From Hanleya hanleyi (taxonomy: Eukaryota; Mollusca; Polyplacophora; Lepidopleurida; Hanleyidae), in assembly GCA_036873755.1 (NCBI GenBank), contig JAVTVY010033801.1:81522-145521 (forward strand): a stretch of DNA of 64,000 bases, read 5' to 3'. Positions 13,165-26,080 of this stretch are shown here, in pieces (position 1 is the stretch's first letter; every line of letters begins with the position of its first letter). The notes under the pieces were generated by a model, which saw only the letters and a list, made by a program, of their open reading frames with translations, ran no database searches and was not told the origin of the DNA. The position numbers and the translations under genes are program-made.

Positions 13165-13985
13165 TTGTGATGCGCAGCTTCGTATTCACCAAACTGCGTT
13201 AACCAAGAGGGCCACCGCCGACTATATTGTTAACGAGATATCTCGAGAACAATTCAACCGATCTACTTCAAACTTGGGATCTTCGATTCCATCCATCCCC
13301 AAAATGTTGTGAACACGATATCTCGAGAACAATTCAATCGATCGACTTCAAATTTGGGGGGTGACTTCACATCAATAAGAAGATGACTGGAATTGTTTTT
13401 CACCAAACTGCATTAACCAAGATGGCCACTGTTGACTATATTGTTAACGAGATATCTCAAGAACAATTCAACCGATCTACTTCAAACTTGGGATGGCATC
13501 ACAATGGTGTGACATTTTCTGTCCATCCATCCGTCGGAGCGTCCTTCCGTCCATCCGTCCGTTCGTCCCAACCATGTTGTGAACGCGATATCTCGAGAAC
13601 AGTTCAACCGATTGACTTCAAACTTAGGGGGTGACTTGACATCAGTGAGAAGATGGCTGGAATTGTTTTTCACCAAACTGTGTTATCCAAGGTGACCACT
13701 ATCAGCCATCTTAGATTCCATCCATCCCAAATATGTTGTGAACGCGATATCTCGAGAACAGTTCAGCCGATCAACTTCAAATATGGAGGGTGACTTTACA
13801 TCAATAGCTACCCATCCGTCCTTCCATCCCTCATAACGTCCTTCCGTCCCTCATACCGTCCTTCCATCCCAACCATCTTCCGAAGGCGATATCTCAAGAA
13901 CAATTCAACCGATTAACTTCAAACTTAGCGGATGGCTGGGATCTCAGAAGAAAGCGGATGGCTGGGATCTCAGAAGAAAGTCACT
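13165..13985 (+). repeat. Type 2 array, second copy
   Basis: Units with GATATCTCGAGAACAATTC and CTTCAAACTTGG, two TCCATCCGTCC-rich tracts (13518-13565, 13808-13875), and a terminal direct duplication AGCGGATGGCTGGGATCTCA at 13926-13970. The frames here are not coding. Confidence 0.75.
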
Positions 13986-14424
13986 CATTTTTCGGCACAA
14001 CTATGCCACCGGATAGACAATTTGCAACATTGTCCTTCACAATTATATCTCCTTCACATCAACAACACCACACTCCTAGCAACAATTTACCTTCACACAA
14101 AATATATATGGTGATTATATCCCGTGTGTGACAGTGTGAGAGGTCCATTTCCAGACCAGCTTTTTGGCGGGGGTCCTGCGAGCTACTCAGCTTGTATCAC
14201 AGTACCAGTTATACGTGTATGTATTATATAGCAAACGGTCCCAAAAATTTGATTAAACTCAATTTGCACTGCCAAAAGCACGCTAAAAACTAAATTTGCC
14301 AGAAAAAAAACCTCAATTTGACCATGAATGGTCTTAAACGAAATGACTTCTATGAATCTCTGCACCATGTCAGATATACAGTAAATTACCCGGGAACTTG
14401 AGGCCACTGATACAAGATTGCCAT
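13986..14424. other. No gene recognised
   Basis: Short unique stretch between arrays; no supported feature. Confidence 0.4.
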
Positions 14425-15290
14425 AATTGTCGTATCCCTACGCTGTTGAGAAAAAATTAGTCCGACATTAAAACTGTGAAAATCGGCTTGTTATTTCGTC
14501 TAAAAGTTCTCAGAATGGATTTGAACGATAATAAACGCCTATTTTATCGGAAAAGAGCGACTTGTACTTTGTCTTGTCACAGGATTGTAGGAACCTGTGA
14601 GATCTGTCAAAATCGAAAGGAGTGCCCATGTGTTCGTGCGTGCTGCCAACACATCAATGGCGGAGTTGAGTTTTCAGTTGTAAAATGAACTGTGGTCGTC
14701 GGCCAGCAACAAGCGATGTCTCGCATAACAAGTCCTCTAAAATATACAGCGAAAGGTATGGCCAACCCAATAAATCAATGCAGACATCGTCGTTGTTGTC
14801 CCCCCCCAAGCATAATGACGTTGGGCTTGCAATTTTGTAACATTGTCACTATAGGCACTATGAAAATAACATGTTTGGTATTGGAGATTTGTTTTGATTC
14901 TGAATAGATTTCCTTCAAATTTCAGAATAAAAATGCACAAATTACATACAGATACTTTGGGGAATTTCACTTCTCTGAGATGAACTGGCTCCGATATTTA
15001 GCCGAAAATCCCATCCCATCCCATCGTGAGACAGCTCAGTAAACTCTAGCCGGTAGATATTTCTTTCATCACATGGGCCATGTGTAATATTATGTTTTTT
15101 TTCTTAAAAATATATAAAACAGGGGTTGAATTGTGAATAATATTTTAGAAATTTAACTGCCAGAAATGGGTTCAAATGCATTTCCAGTCATCTAGAACCC
15201 CAGAGCTTCTGGGGCCTAGGCGGCCGACCACTTTACACTGACGTCAGGGCAATAAGATCACAACTTTACATGTTTTTTTTTCCTGCAGAT
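14425..15290 (+). repeat. Dispersed block B, copy 2
   Basis: Counterpart of 8195-9320, including the 70-aa ORF equivalent (14476-14688). It lacks the GTT microsatellite and about 150 bp of the inverted internal part of copy 1. Confidence 0.65.
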
Positions 15291-15312
15291 ATGTGGATGC
15301 CTTGTCACTTTT

Positions 15313-15510
15313 TATACCCCTGTACATAGTTGGGGTTTTACTCGATTCCGATTGTCTGTCCGTCCGTGTGTCAGTGTATCCATCCGTTCATCTGTCCGAG
15401 TTGTGGCTTGGGTTTGCATTTCGCATGCCACAACTCAATGCTAATTATCCAAACTTCTACACTCATAAAAACATCTTGGTCTAGACTGTTAAGGGGCTGA
15501 GGAGTTGTAG
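15313..15510 (+). repeat. Hairpin head plus tail remnant
   Basis: ACCCCTGTACATAGTTGGGGT head, CTGTCCGTCCGTG tract, then the tail AGGGGCTGAGGAGTTGTA at 15491-15508, which complements the head at 7784 rather than this one. Either a hybrid element or the end of a long composite. Confidence 0.55.
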
Positions 15511-15651
15511 CACCTCTGGTGCCTCATGTTTTCTATTATTATTATCACAAGAATTGGACGATACAATAGCAAATACATTCGGCGAAAAGTAGGAATTTTG
15601 AACAAAAATGACGAAAACATCGCTTTTCAGGTACCCGCATGCACGTTATTT

Positions 15652-17045
15652 TTGTCCCCCGCCGTAACGCGGCCGGGGACTTTAAAATGGTTCTTGCTTC
15701 TTTGTGTCCGTGGATGTCCGTGAATGTCCACGTACGTCCGTGCATGTCTGTTCGAAGCGATAACTTCCTAACACTTTGTTGCATTCTTCCGAAATTCGGA
15801 ATACGCATTCCTTGCGACAAGACGCCAGACCGTATTGCATTTCATCAACATCTGCCTGAAGGTGGCGCCACTGGTTCTTGCTTCTTTGTGTCCGTGTACG
15901 TCCGTGCATGTCTGTTCGAAGCGATAACTTCCTAACGCTTTGCTGGATTCTTCCGAAATTCGGAATACACATTCCTTGCGACAAGACGCCAGTCTGTATT
16001 GCATTTCAGCAACATCTGCCTGAAGGTGGCGCCACTGGTTCTTGCTTCTTTGTGTCCGTGGACGTCCGTGCATGTCTGTTGGAAGCGATAACTTCCCAAC
16101 GCTTTGTTGGATTCTTCCGAAATTCGGAATACGCATTCCTTGCGACAAGACGCCAGTCTGTATTGCATTTCAGCAACATCTGCCTGAAGGTGGCGCCACT
16201 GGTTCTTGCTTCTTTGTGTCCGTGGACGTCCGTGCATGTCTGTTGGAAGCGATAACTTCCCAATGCTTTGTTGGATTCTTTCGAAATTCGGAATACGCAT
16301 TCCTTGCGACAAGACGCCAGTCCGTATTGCATTTCAGCAACATCTGCCTGAAGGTGGCGCCACTGGTTCTTGCTTCTTTGTGTCCGTGGATGTCCGTGTA
16401 CGTCCGTGCATGTCTGTTCGAAGCGATAACTTCCTAACGCTTTGTTGGATTTTTCCGAAATTTGGCATACACATTCCTTGCGACAAGACGCCAGTCCGAA
16501 TTGCATTTCAGCAACATCTGCCTAAAGGTGGCGCCACTGGGTCAAATGGATCTTGGTTCATTGTGTCCGGGGATGTCAGTTTGAATTCTTTACAAGTGAT
16601 AACTTCCAAATGCTTTGTCGCATTCTCACGAAATTCGGCATGTACGCATTCCTTGCGACAAGACATTGGCTCAGCCGCTGCTATTGCATTTCAGCAACAT
16701 CTGCCTGAAGGTGTCGCCACTGGATCTCGCTTCTTCATGTCCATTCCTGTTCGTGGATGTCTTTGCAAGCGATGTTCTTTGCAAGCGATAACTGCCAAAT
16801 GCTTTGTTGGATTCTCCAGAAATTCAGCATACGCATTCCTTGCGACAAGACGCCAGTCGCCGGTTTCAGCAACATCTGCCTGAAGATGGCGCCACTGAGT
16901 TTGTCTTCTTCTTGTCCGTTCCAGTTAAAATGGGTCTTCAATTTTGCTATGAAATCAATCTATTCCACATCATATGATTTACTCTAAAGCTTTTGCATGA
17001 ACCATTTTTTATTTCAGAATTATAATATGACATAACTGGCGGGGA
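15652..17045 (+). repeat. Hairpin-headed ~164-bp tandem array (type 3)
   Basis: Head GTCCCCCGCC GTAAC GCGGCCGGGGAC, then about eight units of ~164 bp, each with TGTCCGTGGACGTCCGTGCATG, CGAAATTCGGAATACGCATT, TTGCGACAAGACGCCAGT and TGAAGGTGGCGCCACTGG (given as separate motifs). The tail TGGCGGGGAATCCC near 17039 complements the head. Long frames open on both strands (15545-16883) result from periodicity, not coding. Left units are near-identical; right units decay. Confidence 0.85.
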
Positions 17046-17214
17046 ATCCCAGCAGTACTGAACCCCTAGTTTTTGAATTTCCTGTCATCTTAAACGAAGG
17101 ACAACATTTCCTTCAATTTTGCTATCGAATAATTGCATTTCACATCATATGATTTACCCTAAAGCTTCTGCACGAACCATTTGTATCCACACATGTAACT
17201 TACTATATTAATTA

Positions 17215-18745
17215 TGTCTCCCCCAACTATGTTGGGGGGAGACATCTATTGTCCGTCCCCTTGCCTTGTCTGCAAGATATCCTGAGAACTACTGGATGGA
17301 ATTTCGCCAAACTTGGATGGAAGCTTCATTGGGATAGCCCCCTCATTTGATTAGGTTTTGGTGTGTGTGCGCGTGCATTCATCCGTGTCCGGTGTCCGTC
17401 CGTCCGTCCATCTACTTGTACATGTATATACAGGCCTTGTCTGCAAGATATCTTGAGAACTACTGGATGGAATTTCACCAAACTTGGATGGAAGCTTCAT
17501 TGGGATAGCCCCCTCATTTGATCAGGTTTTGGTGTATGTGTGCATGCATTCATCCGTGTCCGGTGTCGTCCGTCCGTCATCTACTTGTACATGTATATAC
17601 AGGCCTTGTCTGCAAGATATCTGGAGAACTACTTGACGGAAGTTCACCAAACTTGGATGGAAGCTTTATTGGGATAGCCCTCTCATCTGATTAGGTTTTG
17701 GTTTGTGTGTGCGTTCGTCCATGTTCGGTGTCCATCCGTCTGTCCATGTACTTGTATATGTATATACAGGCCCTTTCTGCAAGACATCTGACGAACTACT
17801 GGACAGAATTTCACCAAATTTGGATGGAAGGTTCATTGAGATAGCCCCCTCATTTGATTAGGTTTGGGTGTGTGTGTGCATTTATCCATGTCCATCGTCC
17901 GTCCGTCCATCTAATTGTTCATGTATATACAGACCTTGTCTGCAAGATATCTGGAGAACTACTCGACTGAATTTCACCAAACTTGGATGGAAGCTTCACT
18001 GGGATAGCCCCTCGTCTGATTAGGTTTTGGTGTGTGTGCGTTCGTGTCCATCCGTCCGTCCATCGACTTGTACATGTATATACAAGCCTTGTCTGCAAGA
18101 TATCTGGAGAACTACCCCACAGAATTTCGCCAAACTTGGGTGGAAGCTTCATTGCAATGGGCTCATCTGATTAGGTTTCGGTATGCATGCATGCGTTCGT
18201 CTGGGTATATGTTGTCTATCTGCCTGTCCATCTACTTATACATGTATAGACAGGCCTTGTCTGTAAGATATCTGGAGAACTACTGGACGGAATTTCACCA
18301 GACTTGGGTGGAATCTTTATTGGAATGGCCTCCGCATCTTATTATGTTTTGGTGTGCGCGCGTGTTTGGTGTTCATCCGTCTGTCTACTTGTACATGTAT
18401 AGACAAGCCTTGTCTGTAGAACTACTGGATGGAATTTCCCCGAGCTTGGATGGCAGCTTTATCGTGATGGCCTCCTCATCTGATTAGGTTTTGGTTTGTT
18501 TACGTGCATCCATCTGTTTCTGATGTCCAGCTTTGTTACATGTATGTACAGGACTACTCTTGTCTACAAGATATGTGAAGAACTACTGGATGAAATTTCA
18601 CCAAACTTGGATGGAAGCTTCATTGAAATGACCTTATGATCTAATTAGGTTTTGGTGTTAGTTAGTGCTTGCATGGGTCCATGCAAAATGTGCTTATCTG
18701 TCTGTCCAATGTTTGTTCACTCCATATCTTGGAAACTACTGAAGG
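17215..18745 (+). repeat. Hairpin-headed ~175-bp tandem array (type 4)
   Basis: Head GTCTCCCCCAAC TATG TTGGGGGGAGAC, then about eight units carrying TGTCTGCAAGATATCTGGAG, CACCAAACTTGGATGGAAGC, TTTGATTAGGTTTTGGTGTG and a TCCGTCCGTCCATC tract followed by ACATGTATATACAGGCC. Divergence grows to the right. No tail complement found. Confidence 0.85.
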
Positions 18746-19335
18746 CAGATGCATGAAACTTCTATACGGTACAGGTGTGACTCTTGTATGTTTTACATCT
18801 TTCCTATAATGTGCAGTTTCGAAATAGTTGATGCTTCACAATTACATGTATTTCACATTGGTTGGACGCTGTAGATGTCGGCAATCCACTCATTGCTATA
18901 TAAATCCCGACTCCTCACTGAGTTACTGCAACAATGAAAACCGCCTCTTTGTAATTAATATTTTTAGATGCGCAGCTTTGTTTAGGATACTTATTGCTAC
19001 ATTCATTTTATAGCACCTTCCTTTAAATTATGTGCCCACTCAAGGGAAGGTGGGAGGTTGGGAGAGACGTATGTTTTTGCTTAAAAAAACAACCAGCATA
19101 GGCTTCATGCCGGAGCGGCAACTGAAGGGTCAAAGCGGAACCTCTAGTTACAACTGGGTTCCTAAAGTTCGGGTGCACACTGTGCATATGATCAATTTCC
19201 TGAATTGAACTGAATTCATCCTTGCTGGTCTTCAGACTGACAGATGATGGCATGCAGTTGTCAGTGCGGTTGTTCATGTACAGAGAGCTTTCTATGACTT
19301 TCATGTCGGAACACCACCACTACCCTCAAGGAGAG
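18746..19335. other. No gene recognised
   Basis: Unique-looking stretch; the small ORFs show no motif. Confidence 0.4.
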
Positions 19336-19700
19336 CATTACAACACATATAAGGGAAGTGGGAAGAGGTGCCGACATACTGACTGCGTCACATGACTTCA
19401 CAGAATAGTCTTCTGGTTAACCTATTCTGAAGCACATACCAAGAATCTAACGATTCGTGATATGTGTTGTATCTCAGGTACGCTTTTATTGTACCTGTTC
19501 ATGTGGCAACTTGGATGATATGACCACACGGCCCCTAGCACCGGCATAAGCGGTATTAGATACAAATCTAGAGAGCTATGATGGAAATGCTCTGACAACT
19601 CGTATACTGGTAATTGGTGAGCTGTTTCGCTGTGACAACTCGTACATTGGAGATTGGTGAGCTGTATCGTCGTCAGATATAAATGACGGCATTTAACGCA
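19336..19700 (-). repeat. Retroelement 3'-flank repeat, copy 2
   Basis: Counterpart of 6055-6425. Its reverse complement shares the GGTGCTAGGGGCCGTGTGG run with the 3' flank of the retroelement ORF near 28300 and with 29258-29290. Confidence 0.55.
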
Positions 19701-20028
19701 AAAGACTAGTCTGTAAGGCCCGATGTCGACCCAGCATCAGCTTCCCACAAATGCCAACATATATCAAAGACCAAAAGGTCTGTACAGGGGGCGGGCCTCG
19801 GGGACGAAACGTCCATTTCCCCACCCCCAGGGTGCCGAGCCGCACCCTCTATCTCCCAAACTAGCCCTCGCCCGACCTTCATATATTTTGTTTGGACATA
19901 TATATCTCCAATACATCTCGGCAGAAAGTTGAAATTTGTGTGTAGTCTGCAATATTGGCATAATTCTGCCACCCGTCAATGAATTGCAACCCCAAAATGC
20001 TTCAATTTATCAGGCACAGACCCATGTT

Positions 20029-21073
20029 TTACCCCTCGGCCAATTTTGGCCATGGGGTATTGTCATCGTCTTGTACGTCCGTCTGTCCGTTCGTGAGCGA
20101 GATAGCCGGAAAACCGTTCCGCTGATGAATTCCAAATTTGGTATGCTTATTTACCTAGTCAAGGACCAGAAGCCTATTGAATTGGGACCTGATTGGGTGG
20201 AAACCTTGGCGGCCATCTTTAATTTTATGCAAAATGGGTAATGATCCATATCTCGGAAACCATTCAGCTGTTCAATACGAAATTTGATATACATCATCGA
20301 TACATCAAGAAACTTTCAACGAATTACCAAACAGGCTTTTCTGATTAGCTGGAAACCTTGGAGGCCATCTTTAATATATGCGAAATCGATAATGATACAT
20401 ATCTCGGTTACCATTCAATTGTTTTATATGAAAGTTGGTATACATCATCGATATATCCAGATACTTTGAATCGGGACCTGATTGACCGAAAACCTTGGTG
20501 GCCATCTTTAATTTATGCAAAATCATTAATGATCTCTATCTCTGATTCCGTTGAAGTGCTCAATGTAAAATTTGGTATACATCATTGATGCATCAAGAGA
20601 CTTACGATGAATGACAGATCTGGTTTCTCTGATTGGGCGGAAATCTTGGCGGCCATCTTTAATTTATTCAAAATCTTTAATGTTTATCTCTGACCATTTA
20701 AGTGTTCTATACGAAACTTGGTTTACAGCATCTATGTATGAAGAGTCTTGCATTAATGAATAACCACATTAGTTCGTCTGAGTGGCGGGAAGGATGGGCA
20801 GCCATCTCAAATTTATGCAAAATCATTAATGATTTCTATCTCTGACACTGTTCAAATGCTCAATATAAAATTTGGTATACATTATCGATGCATCAAGAGA
20901 TTTGTGGAATGAATACCGGTTTCTTTGATTGGATGGAAACCTTAGGGGTCATTTCTAATTGCAAAATTTTTGATAATCTGTATATTTGTCACTTGACTGC
21001 TTGGTGTTCCTGACATCTTAGTTCAAATTGAATACATTATGAATGGCTGGTGCCCAGAGCCGAGGGGTTTTCA
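20029..21073 (+). repeat. Hairpin-headed ~165-bp array, second full copy
   Basis: Head ACCCCTCGGCC AATTTT GGCCATGGGG (20032), TCCGTCTGTCCG tract (20077), six units with GGCCATCTTTAATTTATGC, tail CAGAGCCGAGGGG (about 21055-21067). It parallels 11947-13164 unit by unit but is one unit shorter, consistent with array contraction or expansion inside a mobile unit. Confidence 0.82.
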
Positions 21074-21089
21074 AATGCACAGCTTCGTA

Positions 21090-23260
21090 TTGTATAGGTA
21101 AGTGGGTCCATTGTCTGTAGATCTTGCTTGGAATTGGTTTTCATGCCAATCCGCCTCTGTGTCGCGCCACCTGGGGGACAAGTTAAAATTGCATCTCCAG
21201 ACAATCACTTTTGAAAACCTTCAGGATTCTTTCAAATTTGGTGTGTGGGTACTTTGCCTCAAGATCTGGCTTGAGAATATTTGTCGTGTTGATTCGTATA
21301 CAGGGGGCACCACCTGAAAGCTAAGTAAAGTGTTTCCAGACAATAACTTTTGAAAACCTTGACGGATTCATTTCAAATTTGGTGTGTATGTACCTCACCT
21401 CAATTTCTCGTTTGGCATTGTTTTTCATGCTGATCCACATATAGGTGGTGCCACCTGGGGGCCAATTTTAAATTACATTTCCGGACAATAACTTTTTAAA
21501 CCTTGATTGAATTCTTTCTAAGTTTGGTATATAAATACATGTACCTTATCTGAAGGTTTCGCTTGGGATTGTTTTTCTTGTCGATCAGACCATAGGTGGT
21601 GCCACCGGTAGGCCAAGTTAACATTTTCTATTTCCAATGTCAAGGAATCTTGCCTCAAGATCTCGGTTGGGATTATTTTTTATGCCTATCTGCCAACACA
21701 TGGCGTTAACCTGTGGGCCAAGGTAATATTGCATTTCCGGACAGTAACCGCACGTTGAACCGAAACGGATTCTTTTAAATTTGGTATGTTGGTACCTTCC
21801 CTCAAGGTATCCTATGGGCCATGTTAATGATGTTTTTCCTAAGTTTTATGTTTTTACTTTCTTCACAAATAATGAATGTTTACTTTACTAAAGAGGCAAA
21901 AGGCATGCCTCTTCGATCGACTGTATCTAGTTTCTTCAATATTTGGCATATGCATTCCTTGTGACAAGATGTTGATTGGTATTGTGTTTCAGAAAGATCT
22001 TCCTGCAGGTGGCGCCACTAGGGTTCTTTCCATTATTTTGTGCTGCAACTTTGAAACGCTTTGAAATGTCACTCAAATTTGGTTTCTGGGCAATAACTTG
22101 AGAGATGCTCATCGAATTCTTGGACTCAAATTAGGCATGCATATACATTGTACCTTGCCATGAGATGTTGCTTGGGATCCACTTCTGCTTAGAAGGTGAT
22201 GCCACCTGATGACAAAATCTGGAATTTGTTTTTGGCCAATAACTTGAGAACTCCATGCATTCTTCTCAAATTTAGCATGCATGTACCATGCCAGGAGATG
22301 TTGCATGGGATTGCCTTTCACTCATTTGCACTTACAGGTGGTGCCACCTGATGGCAAAATCCCAAATTTGTCTTCGGGTAATAACATGACATAAGATGTC
22401 ACTTGAGATTGCGCTTTGCTCACTTGCGCCTACAAGTAGCACCACGTCCTCATGTCAAAATCTAAATTTGATTTAGTTCATCGGATTCTTCTCCAATTTG
22501 GTATGCAGATACCATGCCAGAATATGTCCCCTGGGTTGTAGTTCGCCTGCTTCTGCATAGGCCTACTTGTGTCGACACCTGGTGGACAAATCTGAAAATT
22601 GTTCTGGCAATAATTGACAACGGATTCTTCTCAATTTGATATTTATATGCCCAAAGATGTCGCTTGGGATTGTGTTTCGCACACGTCTTGTGCCTATAAA
22701 TCTAAATTCTTCCCAAAGTTCGTATGCTGATACATGTTCCTAGACTGTAGAACTCTCTGTTAAATCAGGATATTTATAATTAACAGACAGTGTCAGCGTA
22801 CTGTTCCAGCTGTCTCCCCTTCAGTGATTGGTCATTCGACCCCGCCATTTTAAACTAATACGAGCATTTTCATTGGATCACTATTTATAGGAGCCACCTC
22901 AATCTTCATACACAACAACGTGACTGTCTCAGTTGACTGATGACATAGCGCGGCCTCGTTTTTGATTTCAAAATCTGCCGTCTAACTGGGAAAATGTTGC
23001 TGCATCAGTCGATCATTGGCCCTCCGTAGAAAGGTGCAATACTATAGACTAATACATGTACCATGCCATGAGATGATGCTTGGGATTGCATTTCGCCCAC
23101 TGCACCTACAGGTGGCAACAACTGGTGCCAAATTTAAAATTTGGTTTCCGGGCAATAGGTTGAGGATGCCTTCAGCTTCTCATCAAATTTGGTTTGCAGA
23201 TAATGCCTTGAGATGTCACTTGGGATTGCTTCTCGGTTTCATAATTTCCATGCTTCACTG
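21090..23260 (+). repeat. Degenerate array with GGTGGTGCCACCTG cores
   Basis: About twelve diverged units with GGTGGTGCCACCTGRGGGCC, 'CCGGACAATAACTTTTGAAAACC' (split motif) and TCTTCTCAAATTTGGTATGC. Related units appear inverted at 33030-33480. No ORF of interest. An interruption near 22740-22990 has no recognised content. Confidence 0.7.
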
Positions 23261-24855
23261 CATGGAAACTATATTACAGAAGCAATCAACATTCAGTCAG
23301 CTGTTCTGAGTTGATCTTAAAACTTGGGAAGGCAGAAAGACCCTTCCACATCCAACTCCTATGAAGCAGCAGTTGCCTCCCTCATGTATATCCCCTGAGA
23401 CCAACAATGCTAAAAAATATTGCTGCCATTTCGGCGGGGGACCTAGCATCCTCTGGCTGCTTGTCAATTTACCCATGATACTCTGCTCAGAGGATGGTTC
23501 AATTAGACTCAATCTGGCCCCAGTATGATAAACTACAAAAACGCGGAGTGTCAAGATTGTGCACGAATGAAAGCTAAAGAAACGAAGAAGAGAAAAAAGA
23601 AGGTAAGTTTGCACATGGGAAAACAAAGAGTATCTTCTTAATCAGTAGAAAGTTTACCTTGGAGACATCAGTCCGTATTCATCTTAGTGCCACACAAATT
23701 CAAAACAAAGTAGGTCTGAGACACCCGTCGATAGATCAACACGTTTGTAAACCTGGAGATGGTACTACGAAGTGCTGTTGATATGGAGGTATATTTTTAC
23801 AGGAGATAGATGAAATGCAATCATCTAGTGTTTTCTTGTCTGCCAAATAGCTGGCGTGATGTATGTCTATGATATGTCTGTACACAATAAGCCATAACAC
23901 ACTCTTTGAGAACTACTGTACTGCTACATTAATTAAATCGACGGTTGAGTGTCGATGCAGCTGATGATAAGGGGAGTGGACTACATGCCATTATTGGTGT
24001 TAATGTCCCTACACTCGCAATGTAGCCATATCAGTCCGACGAGCAATGAATTTCATCAACACAGTGTACTGGTGGTGATTACACACCTTGTGCACGATTC
24101 CCAGTATTCTCTTTATAGCGATATTTTCAACTTCAACGTTCCAGTACCTTGAATTTGTGAACATTCCTTTGATCAGTTTGTCAAATTTCAACTTTGCATG
24201 CTTCATATAAAGATCGAATATTATGAAAATAGATCAATAGGGTAGATATTATTATTGTTTTTACATAAAACCCTCTCAGTAACAAGACGGTAGCGCTTGT
24301 TGAGAAGATATCACATGTGTAAACGGTGGGGCGCGGAATTAACATATCAGCACATCAAACTGCACACCCAATTGTTTTCGCAAACTAAGCAAAATTCAGA
24401 ATTTGTCGTGGGGCCTTTTAAGTTACATTATCTGGTTATCAAATGGTTTACCATTTACTTGACCAATTATGATTTACCAAATACTTGTCAAATTCTTTAA
24501 TCTAGCCCATCTTAACTCCGGCCAATGAGTCTAATGAAATAAATGGATATACATACATGTACCACCTAGAATTTCTGGGCTACTTTAGAGTCATATCGAG
24601 CTCGAGTTGTATTAATCTCTGATGACGTACATTTGTTTGAGGCGAATGCCGCACCCCTGTCATAATGACGTATATCGTTATCCATGTATATATAGCTACA
24701 TTATCGATCACAACCTCTAAAAGCCAGACTACTGATCTGCTAATCTGACACAATTGCATGCTCTTGTCAGGTTTTAGCAGGACTCCAGTATATGATCGTC
24801 GCGGGATATACTAATATGGAAGCATCTAGTCCATCATTTAACATTCGTAGTATAA
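23261..24855. other. Mostly unrecognised; internal MITE fragment
   Basis: 23405-23560 resembles the interior of the piggyBac-like MITE (TTTACCCATGATACTCTGCTC, CAGTATGATAAACTA), without either terminus. The remainder to 24855 shows no gene or repeat I can support. Confidence 0.45.
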
Positions 24856-24859
24856 ATAA

Positions 24860-25440
24860 ACATGGGCTAGTTTTCTGCAATAGAGAAGAGGTCGACAATT
24901 GTCAATGATGCCGACAAGACATCATGATGTATCGCTGATCAGTATTTGTAACTCATATGATTTTCGTTGTAAAGTCGTTATCGAGAGAATGATGTATATC
25001 CGTCACTCTTTGATTGTGACTGTTCATATGGATATCATGAGGATCTAGAAGTACGTGGGTTCATACGGCCCCTAGCCCCGTGTTAAACGGAATTAGAGAG
25101 AAGTTTTGAAACCGATCGGCATAGATCTTGTATGGTAGATTCTTAATTTGCTATCAGAATGCGATATGTATCGCCAAATTTGAGATACTTTGAGTGGAAG
25201 GGCTTAGTGGTATATCCCTGTTTTATGACTTTCTGCAATACTGTTTTGTGACATTGATTCCACACAGGATCTAGCAAATGCTACTAGGTGTGATATGCAG
25301 GTCGCACTGGACTGTTATTGTCCAGAAATCGATAGTTTACGATGTCGAAAATGTAATCAAGTCGACGAGAGAGAAGGCCCGCTTCATTTTTATGGAGATA
25401 TGGGTCAACTAAGATGTGCCGCTAGGGCCATCTGTAGTTT
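24860..25440 (-). pseudogene. Retroelement C-terminal fragment, inverted copy
   Basis: Reverse complement of 27940-28530 with many differences. On the minus strand the segment from about 25400 to 25080 corresponds to the YGVYISxL-type C-terminus and its 3' flank (GGGGCTAGGGGCCGTATGAACC), but a deletion removes part of the motif and stops interrupt it. With the plus-strand copy it forms ~580-bp inverted arms about 2.5 kb apart. Confidence 0.6.
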
Positions 25441-26080
25441 CCTTCAAATCCAATGAAGGGGGATATATATCCTTCACTGATAATTGCAGTAATCTTTAGG
25501 GAAAATTTATAATATAATTATATTCTACATTGATTCTCACCTGAGCCAGTATAGGAATATAAATATATTATAATTTATCCTTCATTGCGTCATATATATA
25601 TAGCGGTTATCCACTGCGAGAAGATCGTCTATATAGCGTTTGGTGAATGAGAAGGAACGGGATTTGAAATGATCGGTTTTTGATAGCGTATGTATATAGT
25701 CGTATTCATAAGAGAGCATACAAAGGTCAACCAATATGAGCGCATAATTAGTACCCAGCGAAATACCTATATGTTATTGATATATTGCGTTGCCAAATTT
25801 CACATAGATATTAATAATGAAAAATTCAAAGAAGCATCCCGTGAATGATCTCTCTTGTTTGTAGTAGAGCTAAAGAATGGTTTCTGTCATCAATATATCG
25901 GTGATCAATTTTCTTGAACACCGATACTATTAATCAACTAAGACAGTCAAAAAGGCCCTGATGAGGGATTGTATTAGAGAGTCGAGAAATCTTATGTGGG
26001 TACACTGTACATTTCTGTACGGTATGTGCCCTCTCGCATAAAGTTCTTCCGTAAGTCATTTTGATTTCTTAATATCCCCA
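25441..26080. other. No gene recognised
   Basis: Very AT-rich (TATATA runs at 25550-25610). No coding signal. Confidence 0.4.

Noticed and set aside
8249..14688. Paired 70-aa ORFs (8249-8461 and 14476-14688), Cys-rich in the second copy
   Set aside because: Considered as a conserved small gene, but flanking non-coding DNA is equally similar and the reading frame diverges between copies.
15545..16883. Long overlapping ORFs on both strands (up to 225 aa)
   Set aside because: They are translations of the ~164-bp tandem array; open frames occur on both strands with the same periodic text.
17919..18487. ORFs on both strands in the type 4 array
   Set aside because: Repeat translation with simple TCCG/TGTG content.
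7079..23260. Regular repeats considered as CRISPR arrays
   Set aside because: Units are contiguous, 24-180 bp, diverged and without unique spacers or cas genes; the genome is eukaryotic.
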